64,000 nucleotides of DNA. Origin: an uncultured Bacilli bacterium. Lineage in GTDB: Bacteria; Bacillota_I; Bacilli_A; RF39; UBA660. The translations under genes and the position numbers were made by a program. Below, piece after piece: positions 25,569 to 34,021 of this stretch. Below the pieces are notes generated by a model. It worked only from the letters and a program-made list of their open reading frames with translations. It had not been told where the DNA came from and ran no database searches. The stretch spans positions 86,571-150,570 of the forward strand of contig CAKPCH010000005.1 of the NCBI GenBank assembly GCA_934141535.1. Direction: 5' to 3'. The first letter of the stretch is position 1. Each line of letters opens with the position of its first letter.

Positions 25569-25952
25569 ATGTTTGGAGAAAATAGTATATATGGTAAAAA
25601 AGTATTAAATAAAGATTCTAAAGGAAGAATATTTTTACCTTCATTTACAGGTGCTAGTGATAAAGATCAATTATTATTAGTAGAAAATAATGAAAATATA
25701 GATTTATATAAAGAAGAAACATACGATAAATTAATAAAAGAACTATATGAAATATACAGTAATGAGATAGATATAGAAAAAAGATTAAAATTGAAGAGCA
25801 CTATAGAACGACTTTGTTCTGTTATATTAAAAAAAGTAAGTGTAGATAAACAAAGACGTATATTAATTACTCCATATTTTAATGAAGAAGAAAGCATTGA
25901 ATGTTTTGGCGCTAAAGATCATTTAGTATTGTGTAAAATTAAAAAAAGATAA
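25569..25952 (+). CDS. MraZ/AbrB-like transcription factor, divergent
   Basis: The 127-residue protein has two copies of a SpoVT/AbrB-type swapped-hairpin motif: VLNKDSKGRIFLPSF near residue 12 and VSVDKQRRILITPYF near residue 92. MraZ has the same two-copy layout with DxKGR and DxxGR motifs; here the second has lost its Gly (DKQRR). MraZ usually opens the division/cell-wall cluster, but here the gene is alone before lspA. It is therefore a divergent MraZ or another AbrB-type DNA-binding protein. The ATG follows gtggttat. Confidence 0.5.
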   Translation: MFGENSIYGKKVLNKDSKGRIFLPSFTGASDKDQLLLVENNENIDLYKEETYDKLIKELYEIYSNEIDIEKRLKLKSTIERLCSVILKKVSVDKQRRILITPYFNEEESIECFGAKDHLVLCKIKKR

Positions 25953-26013
25953 AAAAAATAAAGAATATGATATAATAGTTATATAAAAGTAAATAAAGGA
26001 ATAGTGTGATAAT

Positions 26014-26481
26014 ATGAAAAAAAATTTAAAAAGTGTATATTTTTTTGGAATTATATTTTTAATAGTAGATCAAGCATTAAAAATATTAGTAGAACAAAAA
26101 ATGATTCTAAACCAAACAATAGTAGTAATTAAAAATTTCTTTAGTATAACATTAGTTCATAATCTAGGAGCAGCTTTCAGTATATTAATGGGTAATAGAA
26201 TATTTTTAATATTAGTTGGAATAATAGCTTTAATATTAATAAGTTTATATATAAGAAAAATAGAAGAATTTAATGATTATGATGTATTTACATATTCATT
26301 ATTATTAGGTGGAATACTTGGTAATTTACTAGATAGAATAATACATGGATATGTAATTGATTATTTAAATTTTAATATATTTAATTATAATTTCCCTATA
26401 TTTAATTTTGCTGATGTATGCATAGTAGTTTCAGTTATATTAATATTTATAAAAGCCATCAGGGAGGATGTATGGAAATAA
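26014..26481 (+). CDS. lspA: signal peptidase II (prolipoprotein peptidase)
   Basis: LspA cleaves lipoprotein signal peptides after lipidation of the Cys, for example in the lipoprotein at 6827. The four-helix protein has VDQALKILVEQKM at the start, the conserved NLGAAFSIL motif, GGILGNLLDRIIHGYVIDYLNF with one catalytic Asp and FPIFNFADVCIVV with the second. Length 155 is usual. It overlaps rluD by 10 bases, and lspA-rluD is a common gene order in Bacillota. Confidence 0.95.
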   Translation: MKKNLKSVYFFGIIFLIVDQALKILVEQKMILNQTIVVIKNFFSITLVHNLGAAFSILMGNRIFLILVGIIALILISLYIRKIEEFNDYDVFTYSLLLGGILGNLLDRIIHGYVIDYLNFNIFNYNFPIFNFADVCIVVSVILIFIKAIREDVWK

Positions 26482-27371
26482 AAGTAGAAGATACTTCTAA
26501 TATAAGAATAGATAGTTATTTAAGTAAAAAAACAGATTATAGTAGAAGTACAATAGTAAAAATGATTAACGAAGGTATAATACTAGTTAATGATAAAAAA
26601 GTAAAAAGTAGTTACTTAATAAAAGAAAATGACATAATAAAAATAGGTGAGTATAAACAAGAACAAATGAATTTAGAAGCAGAAGATATACCTCTTGATA
26701 TTTATTATGAAGATGATGATGTTATAGTAATAAATAAGCCAAACGGTATGGTAGTTCATCCAGCAGTAGGGAATTCAAGTGGAACTTTAGTAAATGCTTT
26801 ATTAAATCACTCTAAAAATTTAAGTGATATAAATGGAGAATTTAGACCTGGAATAGTTCATAGAATAGATGCTGATACAACAGGACTTTTAATGGTAGCT
26901 AAAAATAACAAAGCACATGAAATACTTGCCAAAGAATTAAGTGAAAAGAAAACAACAAGAAAATATATAGCTTTAGTTTGGGGAGTAATAAATGAAGATA
27001 CAGGAACAATAGATGCTCCTATAGGACGTGATTTAACAGATAGAAAAAAAATGACTGTTACTAGTATAAACAGTAAAGATGCTATAACACATTTTAAAGT
27101 ATTAGAACGTTTTAAAGATGCAACACTAATAGAACTTCAATTAGAAACAGGACGTACACATCAAATAAGAGTTCATATGAATTATATAGGGCATCCAGTA
27201 GTAAATGATCCTGTTTATGGTAAAAGAAAATTAATAGATAAAACAGGTCAATGTTTACATGCTTTTCATATAGGATTTGTTCATCCAACAACAAAAAAAC
27301 GTATGGAATTTAATTGTGAGTTACCATCTTGTTTTACTAATATATTAAACAAATTCAGGGAGGAAAAATGA
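26472..27371 (+). CDS. rluD: 23S rRNA pseudouridine synthase, RluA/RluD family
   Basis: The protein starts with an S4 RNA-binding domain (RIDSYLSKKTDYSRSTIVKMINEGIILVNDKKVKSSY) and continues with the pseudouridine synthase domain, whose catalytic block is HRIDADTTGLLMVAK with the key Asp, followed by LETGRTHQIRVHM and GHPVVNDPVYG. RluD-type enzymes modify uridines in helix 69 of 23S rRNA. The ATG at 26472 follows gggaggatgt; an upstream in-frame ATG inside lspA has no binding site. It overlaps the next gene by 4 bases. Confidence 0.92.
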   Translation: MEIKVEDTSNIRIDSYLSKKTDYSRSTIVKMINEGIILVNDKKVKSSYLIKENDIIKIGEYKQEQMNLEAEDIPLDIYYEDDDVIVINKPNGMVVHPAVGNSSGTLVNALLNHSKNLSDINGEFRPGIVHRIDADTTGLLMVAKNNKAHEILAKELSEKKTTRKYIALVWGVINEDTGTIDAPIGRDLTDRKKMTVTSINSKDAITHFKVLERFKDATLIELQLETGRTHQIRVHMNYIGHPVVNDPVYGKRKLIDKTGQCLHAFHIGFVHPTTKKRMEFNCELPSCFTNILNKFREEK

Positions 27372-27721
27372 AAAAAGAATTAAATATTGCACAAAAAATA
27401 GAGCTAGAAAAATTATTAAAACAAATATCGTTACCTCCTAAAGAAAAAATAACATATGGTGATTATGAAAATTTATTAAACTATTTTGATTATTTATTGT
27501 TTAATAAAAAGGAATCAAAATATTTATTAAAAGCTTATCTTTTACCATATAATGAAATGTTAGATTATGTAGTTAATTATAAAGGAGAATTTTCTACAAC
27601 TATGTTGAAAATTGCTGCTGAATATAGAGTAAGTGAAGAAATGGTAGCAACCAGATTAAAAGATGTAATAGATATTTATAAGATACAATCTAATCTAAAT
27701 AAAGTAAGGGTTAAAAAATAA
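27368..27721 (+). CDS. conserved hypothetical protein after rluD
   Basis: The 117-residue protein is not recognised. It is helical and basic, with a C-terminal helix-turn-helix-like stretch (TTMLKIAAEYRVSEEMVATRLKDV). That stretch resembles the end of ImmA/IrrE-type proteins, but no metal HExxH motif is present. It shares 4 bases with rluD and so belongs to the lspA-rluD operon, which ends at the terminator at 27721. Confidence 0.5.
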   Translation: MKKELNIAQKIELEKLLKQISLPPKEKITYGDYENLLNYFDYLLFNKKESKYLLKAYLLPYNEMLDYVVNYKGEFSTTMLKIAAEYRVSEEMVATRLKDVIDIYKIQSNLNKVRVKK

Positions 27722-27751
27722 AATACAAGTTAAAACATACTTGTATTTTTT
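27720..27751. terminator. bidirectional terminator between convergent genes
   Basis: aaatacaagt pairs with acttgtattt and has T on the plus side and A (T on the minus side) before it, so it can serve both strands. Confidence 0.75.
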
Positions 27752-27763
27752 AGTGTTGATAAA

Positions 27764-27991
27764 TTATCTATAATAGTATGGTCCATATGTTGGTGGGTAT
27801 GGATAATAGTAATTATTATAGTAGTAATTTGGTCTTCCATAAGAATATCCTCCACCATAAAATAGAGGAGCAGCAAGGCCACCAGTTATACCTCCAAGTA
27901 GGAAAGGTCCTAAAAATCCACCTCCAACAAATCTATCATTAGAATTATTATAGCTATTGTAATTTTGTGGAATTTGATTATAATTATACAT
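27764..27991 (-). CDS. Gly/Tyr/Asn-rich small protein, possibly spore-coat-like
   Basis: The 75-residue protein is low in complexity: an Asn/Tyr-rich start (MYNYNQIPQNYNSYNN), a Gly-rich hydrophobic centre (FVGGGFLGPFLLGGITGGLAAP) and a Tyr-rich end (YYYNNYYYPYPPTYGPYYYR). A strong site aaaggag lies upstream of the ATG in minus-strand sense. Similar Gly/Tyr-rich peptides occur among spore-coat and spore-surface proteins of Bacillota, and the genome has sporulation genes, so that is the best guess. Composition alone does not prove it. Confidence 0.55.
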   Translation of the reverse strand: MYNYNQIPQNYNSYNNSNDRFVGGGFLGPFLLGGITGGLAAPLFYGGGYSYGRPNYYYNNYYYPYPPTYGPYYYR

Positions 27992-28042
27992 AAAAAACTC
28001 CTTTCATGTTATAATATGTATTAGAAAGAAATAGGTGATTTA

Positions 28043-29143
28043 ATGGATAAAAGAATACAAAATTTAAGCAATACTATAGTTAATTATTCAGTTTCAGTAA
28101 AAGAAAATGATAGAGTATTAATACAATATGAAAATAGCCTTTGTAAACCACTTGTAAAATGCTTGATAAAAGACATTTACAAAAATAAAGGTATACCATT
28201 TGTAAAGTTGATTGATAATGAATTAAGCTCTTTATTATTAGAGTGTGCTGATAGTAAAACGATAGATGAGATGGTTAAACAAAAAGAGTTTGAGGTAAAT
28301 AATTTTGATGTATTTATAAGAATATGTTATACAGAAAATGAATATGAAGAAAAAGATATATCAAAAGAAATAAGAAAAGAATTAGGTAGTAAGTCACAAA
28401 ATATTGATGATATTAGAATTAATAAAAGAAGATGGGTATTACTTAATTATCCATCATTAATAGATGCATATAAAGCTCATCAGAAATATGATGATTTTTA
28501 TAATTATGCTCTAGATGTTATGAATGTTGATTATGCTTCATTAAGTGAAAAAATAAAACCATTAAAAGAATTGATGGAAAAAACAGATAAAGTTAGAATA
28601 CTTGGACCTGATACTGATATTACATTTAGTATAAAAGGTATGCCAGCAATACCTTGTTGTGGTACTGCAAATATACCAGATGGAGAATTATATACAGCAC
28701 CCATTAAAACAAGTGTAAATGGAGTAATTACTTATAATACACCAAGTCCATATCAAGGAAATATATTTAATAATATTAGATTAGAATTTAAAGATGGTAA
28801 AATAATTAAAGCTAGTACTACAGAACATAATGATTTATTAAATGAAATATTTAATACAGATGAGGGGGCTAGATATATAGGTGAGTTTTCACTGGGCTTT
28901 AATCCTAAAATAACATTCCCTATGGGAGATATTTTATATGATGAAAAGATAATGGGCAGTATACATTTTACACCTGGTAGATGTTATGAAGATTGTGATA
29001 ATGGAAATATTTCTAGTATTCATTGGGATTTAGTTTTAATACAGACAGAAAATTATGGCGGTGGAGAAATATACTTTGATGATGTATTAATAAGAAAAGA
29101 TGGAAAATTTGTACTTGATGAATTAAAAGATTTAAACAATTAA
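28043..29143 (+). CDS. M29-family metallo-aminopeptidase
   Basis: The 366-residue protein has the AmpS/PepS/AmpT layout: an N-terminal domain (VKENDRVLIQYENSLCKPLVKCL) and a C-terminal catalytic domain with CCGTANIPDGELYTAP (metal-ligand Glu), TEHNDLLNEIF, GARYIGEFSLGFNP (metal-ligand Glu), DEKIMGSIHFTPGRCYED and SIHWDLV (His and Asp ligands). M29 enzymes remove N-terminal residues from peptides in the cytosol using two metal ions. It stands alone before a terminator. The start has ataggtgattta upstream. Confidence 0.88.
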   Translation: MDKRIQNLSNTIVNYSVSVKENDRVLIQYENSLCKPLVKCLIKDIYKNKGIPFVKLIDNELSSLLLECADSKTIDEMVKQKEFEVNNFDVFIRICYTENEYEEKDISKEIRKELGSKSQNIDDIRINKRRWVLLNYPSLIDAYKAHQKYDDFYNYALDVMNVDYASLSEKIKPLKELMEKTDKVRILGPDTDITFSIKGMPAIPCCGTANIPDGELYTAPIKTSVNGVITYNTPSPYQGNIFNNIRLEFKDGKIIKASTTEHNDLLNEIFNTDEGARYIGEFSLGFNPKITFPMGDILYDEKIMGSIHFTPGRCYEDCDNGNISSIHWDLVLIQTENYGGGEIYFDDVLIRKDGKFVLDELKDLNN

Positions 29144-29165
29144 AAAGCTTTAATGCTTTTTTTGT
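29142..29165 (+). terminator. terminator of the aminopeptidase gene
   Basis: AAAAAGC-tttaat-GCTTTTTTT. Confidence 0.85.
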
Positions 29166-29228
29166 TTTATAGCCTATACAATAATTTTTAATATTCATAT
29201 AATTCTAGTAACGGGTATGGGAGGTTTT

Positions 29229-29594
29229 ATGGATATAGCATTAGGTATATTAATCCCTTTTGTTGGTACAACAATAGGAGCTTCTATGGTATTTTTACTT
29301 AAAAATAAAATAGATAATAATTTAGAAAAACTATTATTAGGTATTGCTGTTGGAGTAATGATAGCAGCATCAATTTGGTCTCTTATAATGCCATCTATAA
29401 GTATGGCAGAAAGTATTGGTGTAATTAAATGGATACCAGCTTCAACAGGATTTCTTCTTGGCATATTATTTTTACTTTTAATAGATTATATAGTTCCTAA
29501 CTTAGAAAAATTAAATTTAGGTAAAAAAACAAAATTGATATTTGCTGTAACACTTCACAATATACCAGAAGGTTGTTATCAAAATGTAATGTAA
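29229..29594 (+). pseudogene. ZIP-family metal transporter, 5' part (gene interrupted by the mobile element)
   Basis: The first 115 codons encode the N-terminal half of a ZIP transporter: three to four membrane helices ending in TLHNIPEG, the conserved metal-binding helix-4 motif. After the GGT codon at 29571-29573 the frame enters element DNA and stops within seven codons at 29592-29594. The second half lies at 35645-36049. Joining the two at the 10-base core gives one continuous 249-codon gene with HNIPEGMAVGV, exactly as in intact ZIP proteins. ATG 29229 follows gggaggtttt. If the element never excises, the gene is inactive; if it can excise precisely, the gene is restored. Confidence 0.9.
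29564..29591. other. attL: core plus inner arm
   Basis: The core ACCAGAAGGT is followed by the element arm, which with the core end occupies 29571-29591 (GGTTGTTATC...). This arm is an inverted copy of the attR arm at 35617-35637, matching at 18 of 21 positions. On the host side the sequence is atATACC, which with the right host side GGTAT makes attB a small palindrome (ATACC-agaa-GGTAT). Confidence 0.85.
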
Positions 29595-29745
29595 GATAAA
29601 GCATAAAAAAATAAGAAAACAAATATTATCTTGTTATTTAAATATGAATTAAAATTTGTAATTTTTTTATTTAATATAAGTATTAATATTTATTTTTATA
29701 ATTTGTAATTAGGTTTAACTAATAATAAATTATGTGATATAAATA

Positions 29746-29774
29746 TTTACATCCATAAAAAAAATTGGTATAAT
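29746..29774 (+). promoter_or_regulatory. promoter of the cargo operon
   Basis: TTTACA (29746-29751), 17-base spacer, TATAAT (29769-29774). It lies inside the element, so the cargo is transcribed independently of the host gene. The 150 bases before it hold no feature that I can see. Confidence 0.75.
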
Positions 29775-29801
29775 ACAATCAAATTTATTGTGAGGTGTTG
29801 C

Positions 29802-30848
29802 ATGAATAAATTAGCAATATGCATACCTAGTTATAATGAAGCAGAAAATATACAAAACATAACTAGGTTAATTGATAAAAGTTTAATAAAATACGATAAA
29901 ACTTATTATATCGAAATAATTAATTGTGACAACAATAGTCCAGATCTAACTAATAAAATCTTTAATGAAACTGAGACTATACATAAAAAAATATGCATAG
30001 TAACTGATAAAAAGGGGAAAGGAATTAATTTATATAATTTTTTTAGATATGTAATAGATAATAATATAGATTATGCTATAACTTTAGATGCAGATTTAAA
30101 AAGTTTTAATTCAACTTGGATAGATAAATATATAAGTATGCTAGAAAAAAATTATGATTTTGTTTGCCCTTTATATGAAAGAAGAAAAGAAGAAGGAAAT
30201 ACTACTAATCATTTTGTAGTTCCTATTTTATATCTATTATATGGCGAATTTATTAGGCAACCTATAGCTGGAGATTATGCATTTAATAAAAAGTATGTGG
30301 AAAAAATTTTAGAAGAAGAATTTACACCAAATATACTAGAATATGGTATAGATATATTTATGGTTGTAACCGCAATTGTTAAGAACTTAAACATAGGAGA
30401 AGTGTATTTAGGCAAAAAAATACATGGAATTAGTTATGATAAATTTTTAAAAATATTTAGTAGTGTTGTACTAGGAATGAGTGAAACGTATAATCATTAT
30501 CCGATAAAATTAAAAAGAAATATTATAAATTTTAAAGCATACGAGTATAATTTTATTGATTGTGAATTTAGAAATCATTTTAATGAAATATATAAAGATT
30601 ATTTAAAAAGCTATGATAAAAAAAAATATCGATTATATGAAGAACAATGGATTGAAACATTAATACAGTATTTAAATAATATTTACAATATAAATAATAA
30701 CTTTCTTGATAAAATGAAAGAAAATTTTTTTTATAGAGTTGTTTCATTTTGGGATGAAATGGATAGATTAAATAATCAAAAATGGGAAGAAGAAATAATA
30801 AAATTTATTAAAGAATTGGAGAAAAATTATGAAATTACAAATAGTTAA
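29802..30848 (+). CDS. cargo gene 1: GT-A fold glycosyltransferase (GT2-like)
   Basis: The 348-residue protein begins LAICIPSYNEAENIQNI, the nucleotide-binding start of GT-A glycosyltransferases, and has the metal-binding ITLDADL (D-x-D-like) near residue 90. Further motifs are FVCPLYERR, RQPIAGDYAF and a late long helical tail. The PIAGDYAF block is reminiscent of mannosyl/glucosyl-glycerate synthases, so a small acceptor rather than a polymer is possible. No signal or membrane segment is seen, so it is cytosolic. ATG 29802 follows gaggtgttgc; a GTG 12 bases upstream was rejected. It overlaps the next gene by 20 bases. Donor and acceptor are unknown. Confidence 0.7.
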   Translation: MNKLAICIPSYNEAENIQNITRLIDKSLIKYDKTYYIEIINCDNNSPDLTNKIFNETETIHKKICIVTDKKGKGINLYNFFRYVIDNNIDYAITLDADLKSFNSTWIDKYISMLEKNYDFVCPLYERRKEEGNTTNHFVVPILYLLYGEFIRQPIAGDYAFNKKYVEKILEEEFTPNILEYGIDIFMVVTAIVKNLNIGEVYLGKKIHGISYDKFLKIFSSVVLGMSETYNHYPIKLKRNIINFKAYEYNFIDCEFRNHFNEIYKDYLKSYDKKKYRLYEEQWIETLIQYLNNIYNINNNFLDKMKENFFYRVVSFWDEMDRLNNQKWEEEIIKFIKELEKNYEITNS

Positions 30849-32025
30849 AGATTATAACAATCCAGAAGATAGAAATATAGAAATAGTAGAAAGAAAAGGC
30901 TTAGGACATCCAGATACTTTAGCAGATAAATTAGCTGAAGAATGTTCAAGAGTATATTCGGTTTATTGTATGGAACATTTTGGATGTGTATTACATCACA
31001 ATATAGATAAATTATATATAGGTGGAGGCTTATTTTTATTAGAAGACAGAAAAGTAGTAAATTATAATAAAATTAGAGTAGATTTAAATGGCAGAGTTAG
31101 TAATACTATGAATGGAGAAAAAATAAACCTAGAAAAATTATTTATTCCAGTAATAGAAGAATATTTAAGTACTGTTCTTCCAAGAATAAATCCAAAAGAA
31201 GATTTAGAAATAAAAATAAATTGTACACAATTTTCTAAAAGAGAGTATTGGTACGAGCCCAGGAACTTAGATGACATACCAGATGCAAAAGAAATTTTTG
31301 CGGCCGATACATCATTATGTATTATGCATGGTAGAAAAACCTACTGTGAAGAGATTGCAATGGCTTTAGAACAATCTTTTTGGAATTATAATTATAAAGG
31401 ATATGCGATGCCAAAATATGATGATATTGGTCAAGATATAAAAGTAATGGTTAGTAGAATAAACAAAGATGTAATAGCAACTCTTTGTATGCCCGTATAT
31501 AAAGATAGTTATGAAACAAAAGAAGAATATGATGCTATAATAAAAAAATATGAAGATATATTATACAGTGTTGCTAATAATATTGATAATCCTAAAGGAT
31601 ATAATTTAAAAATTGAAATAAATAGAATGCCAGATGGAAGTTATAGAAACTATTCGTTAGTAAAAGGAAGCTGTATAGAATGTGGAGAAGAAGGTTTAGT
31701 AGGTAGAGGTAATAATGCACAAGGTTTAATATCTTCATTACGTGAACACACTGTAGAAGCATCATGTGGTAAAAATGAACGATACCACACAGGTAGAGCT
31801 GTTAGTTTTATGGGAAATAATGCAGTTAAAAGAATTAATGATGAACTAGGAATAAAAACTACATTATATTGTTTAACAAGAAATAGGGGCTCAATATACA
31901 AACCATATTTATTTTATTTAAGCGTAGATGAAGATAGAGATATAGAAAAAATAAAGAAAATTATAGAAGAAGAATTTAATGATAAATTTATGGAAAATAT
32001 ATTAAAACCATCTAGATTATTTTAA
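30829..32025 (+). CDS. cargo gene 2: archaeal-type S-adenosylmethionine synthetase
   Basis: The 398-residue protein is of the archaeal AdoMet synthetase type (PF01941), not the bacterial MetK type. It shows EIVERKGLGHPDTLADKLAEECSR, FGCVLHHNIDKLYIGGG, a long middle domain and SCGKNERYHTGRAVSFMGN. The family makes S-adenosylmethionine from ATP and methionine. The catalytic blocks seem complete, so activity is likely. A dedicated SAM synthetase on a mobile element, with no methyltransferase beside it, is unusual: its product may be used as an adenosyl or aminocarboxypropyl donor, or the enzyme may use an altered substrate. The binding site ttggagaaaaatt lies inside gene 1. Confidence 0.88.
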   Translation: MKLQIVKDYNNPEDRNIEIVERKGLGHPDTLADKLAEECSRVYSVYCMEHFGCVLHHNIDKLYIGGGLFLLEDRKVVNYNKIRVDLNGRVSNTMNGEKINLEKLFIPVIEEYLSTVLPRINPKEDLEIKINCTQFSKREYWYEPRNLDDIPDAKEIFAADTSLCIMHGRKTYCEEIAMALEQSFWNYNYKGYAMPKYDDIGQDIKVMVSRINKDVIATLCMPVYKDSYETKEEYDAIIKKYEDILYSVANNIDNPKGYNLKIEINRMPDGSYRNYSLVKGSCIECGEEGLVGRGNNAQGLISSLREHTVEASCGKNERYHTGRAVSFMGNNAVKRINDELGIKTTLYCLTRNRGSIYKPYLFYLSVDEDRDIEKIKKIIEEEFNDKFMENILKPSRLF

Positions 32026-32038
32026 TTGGAGGAAGTTT

Positions 32039-33010
32039 GTGGAAAAATTTTGTATAGATGTTAATGGTGCAAAAGTAAGATATATTAGCGATATACCTTT
32101 ATTAAACTATTTCTTGAATAATAAGAAATTTATGGAATTTTATAATGCTAAAATAATAGAAGATAATTTAGATATCAATCATACTGTAATTTATAAAAAT
32201 ATTGATACTCAAGAGCCATTAATAGTTGACAATAATAAAATGATTATTAGTTATCCAAAGGAAAAATTAACAGAATCTATTATTTTATATATGGGATTTC
32301 ATTATTTAGAAAAACAATTTGGTGAAACAGGTATGTGCTCCTGTCATTCTGCTTGTATATCGAAGAATGGAAAAGCGACACTCCTTATAGGTGAAACAGG
32401 TAGTGGTAAAACAAGTTTAGCTGTTAATCTTTGTAATGATTATGGGTATAGTTTAGTAAGTAACGATATGACTTTAATAGGTAGTGAAAAAAATAAAATA
32501 TATGTTTATGGTGGAACTAAATTTTTAAATTTAAGATACTTATCAGTTGAGAGTAATATGCCATTTTTGAAGTATCTATTTAATAATGAAAATAATGATT
32601 CATGGACTAATAAGATTTCAGTAATGGCAAGTGATATTGGTATAAATGAGGAATATAAAATATTACCAATAGAAAACATACTGTTTATTCATGTTGATAA
32701 TAGAACAAAACTTAAAATATCTAATGGTAATAGTTGGAGAAATAATTTTTTACTATATCAAAATACATCTAGTCATATCAGAGGTAGTGCAGCAACTTTC
32801 ATAGATAAAAATGGGTATCCAATTGCTTACATTCCACCTTTTGAAACAAAGGAAACTTATGATAAGAGAATTAAATTACTTAACTTAATAAATGAAAATC
32901 CAAATTATTATTATATATCAGGTAGTTTAAATGAGATTATAAATTTTATAAATACCTTAAATAATGTAAAAAGCAATGATAAACAAAAAATATTAGAAAG
33001 GAAGAAATAA
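32039..33010 (+). CDS. cargo gene 3: HPr kinase-like P-loop protein
   Basis: The 323-residue protein has an N-terminal domain of about 110 residues with no clear match, then SACISKNGKATLLIGETGSGKTSLAVNLC, the P-loop with the preceding strand pattern typical of HPr kinase/PEP-carboxykinase-like small-molecule kinases, and LVSNDMTLIG as the Walker B-type strand. It is not the usual HPr kinase, since the N-terminal domain and capsule motif differ. Relatives occur in peptide and small-metabolite gene clusters. It begins with GTG at 32039 after ggaggaagttt. Its likely role is phosphorylation of a small molecule or protein in the cargo pathway (inference). Confidence 0.72.
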   Translation: MEKFCIDVNGAKVRYISDIPLLNYFLNNKKFMEFYNAKIIEDNLDINHTVIYKNIDTQEPLIVDNNKMIISYPKEKLTESIILYMGFHYLEKQFGETGMCSCHSACISKNGKATLLIGETGSGKTSLAVNLCNDYGYSLVSNDMTLIGSEKNKIYVYGGTKFLNLRYLSVESNMPFLKYLFNNENNDSWTNKISVMASDIGINEEYKILPIENILFIHVDNRTKLKISNGNSWRNNFLLYQNTSSHIRGSAATFIDKNGYPIAYIPPFETKETYDKRIKLLNLINENPNYYYISGSLNEIINFINTLNNVKSNDKQKILERKK

Positions 33011-33012
33011 TA

Positions 33013-33486
33013 ATGGTTAAAAGAGATATTAGTTATTTTAACGAAGATGTAAATATAAAATTTAATTTTAGAGTAGCGATTGTAGTTTATAAAAAAAACA
33101 AAATTTTATTACAAAAATGTAGTAAAGATTCATTTTATTCCTTAATAGGGGGAAGAGTACAATTAGGAGAAAGTTCTTTATCAGCTATAAAAAGAGAAAT
33201 ATTAGAAGAAGTTGGTGTTGAAGTAAAAGATAAAGAATTAAAATTAATAAATGTAGCTGAAAACTTTTTTACTTATAATAGTACAAAATATCACGAATTA
33301 CTTTACATATATAAATTAGAAAATGAAGAAATAAATGATATGGATAATTTTAAAACATTAGATAAAGAAGATTCATTTAATGAATGGTTTGATATTGAAG
33401 AAATAAGCAATTTAGATATAAAACCAGAAATAATTAAAACTTGTTATAATTCAAAGAAATTAGAAAGCGTAATTATAGAAAATTAA
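33013..33486 (+). CDS. cargo gene 4: NUDIX hydrolase
   Basis: The 157-residue protein carries a complete Nudix box: GRVQLGESSLSAIKREILEEVGV, with the pattern G-x5-E-x7-RE-U-x-EE-x-G-U. It also has FRVAIVVYKKNKILLQKCS as the first strands. NUDIX enzymes cleave nucleoside diphosphates linked to other groups, such as nucleotide sugars. In this operon it could hydrolyse or proof-read a nucleotide-linked intermediate or product. It starts 2 bases after gene 3 (ggaagaaataataATG) and ends the cargo operon before the terminator at 33541. Confidence 0.88.
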   Translation: MVKRDISYFNEDVNIKFNFRVAIVVYKKNKILLQKCSKDSFYSLIGGRVQLGESSLSAIKREILEEVGVEVKDKELKLINVAENFFTYNSTKYHELLYIYKLENEEINDMDNFKTLDKEDSFNEWFDIEEISNLDIKPEIIKTCYNSKKLESVIIEN

Positions 33487-33540
33487 TAGTAATAGGTAAA
33501 ATATTAATTTAGTAATGTAATAAGTATAGATAGAAATAGT

Positions 33541-33576
33541 AATTACCCAGATAAAGAGGGTAATTTTATTTTTTTT
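33541..33576 (+). terminator. terminator of the cargo operon
   Basis: AATTACCC-agataaaga-GGGTAATT followed by ttattttttttt. The stretch from here to 33829 (about 250 bases) holds only an A/T-rich inverted repeat (ttatcaa/ttgataa near 33723-33747), possibly an operator. Confidence 0.85.
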
Positions 33577-33829
33577 AAATTTAAATAAAGTTGAAATAGA
33601 TAATAAAATTTATGTTTATTATAATGTAGTTAAATATAATATAAAAAAATAGCAAAGCAAAATTTTGTTTAATAATACTAAAAAATATATACATTAATAA
33701 TTTATAATCAAAACAAAAATAATTATCAAGTTATTTTAATTGATAAGTTATCATTTTTGATTGAATATTAATTTTTTAGAATACATATTTTTAATTAGAT
33801 GGTCTAATAAAGAAAAGGGGGAAATTTTA

Positions 33830-33955
33830 ATGAATAAAGAAAAGGAGTATAAGTTTAATATTTATTTTAAAGAAACTGGAGAACAAATAGATAAATTAAT
33901 AATAGAATTCATCTTATGTTATTTAAAAAATAATACATATAGGATGACATATTAA
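33830..33955 (+). CDS. small open frame upstream of the serine recombinase
   Basis: ATG 33830 follows a strong site (aaagggggaaatttta) and opens 41 codons: MNKEKEYKFNIYFKETGEQI..., ending YLKNNTYRMTY. I recognise no family. Short helper frames of this size occur next to recombinases in Bacillota elements, so it may be an excision or control factor, but this rests only on its position and binding site. Confidence 0.45.
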   Translation: MNKEKEYKFNIYFKETGEQIDKLIIEFILCYLKNNTYRMTY

Positions 33956-34021
33956 TGCAATTATGGCATAATAAAAATGTAACAAGAAAATATTATATTT
34001 CCAATAGATTTGAGGTTAATT

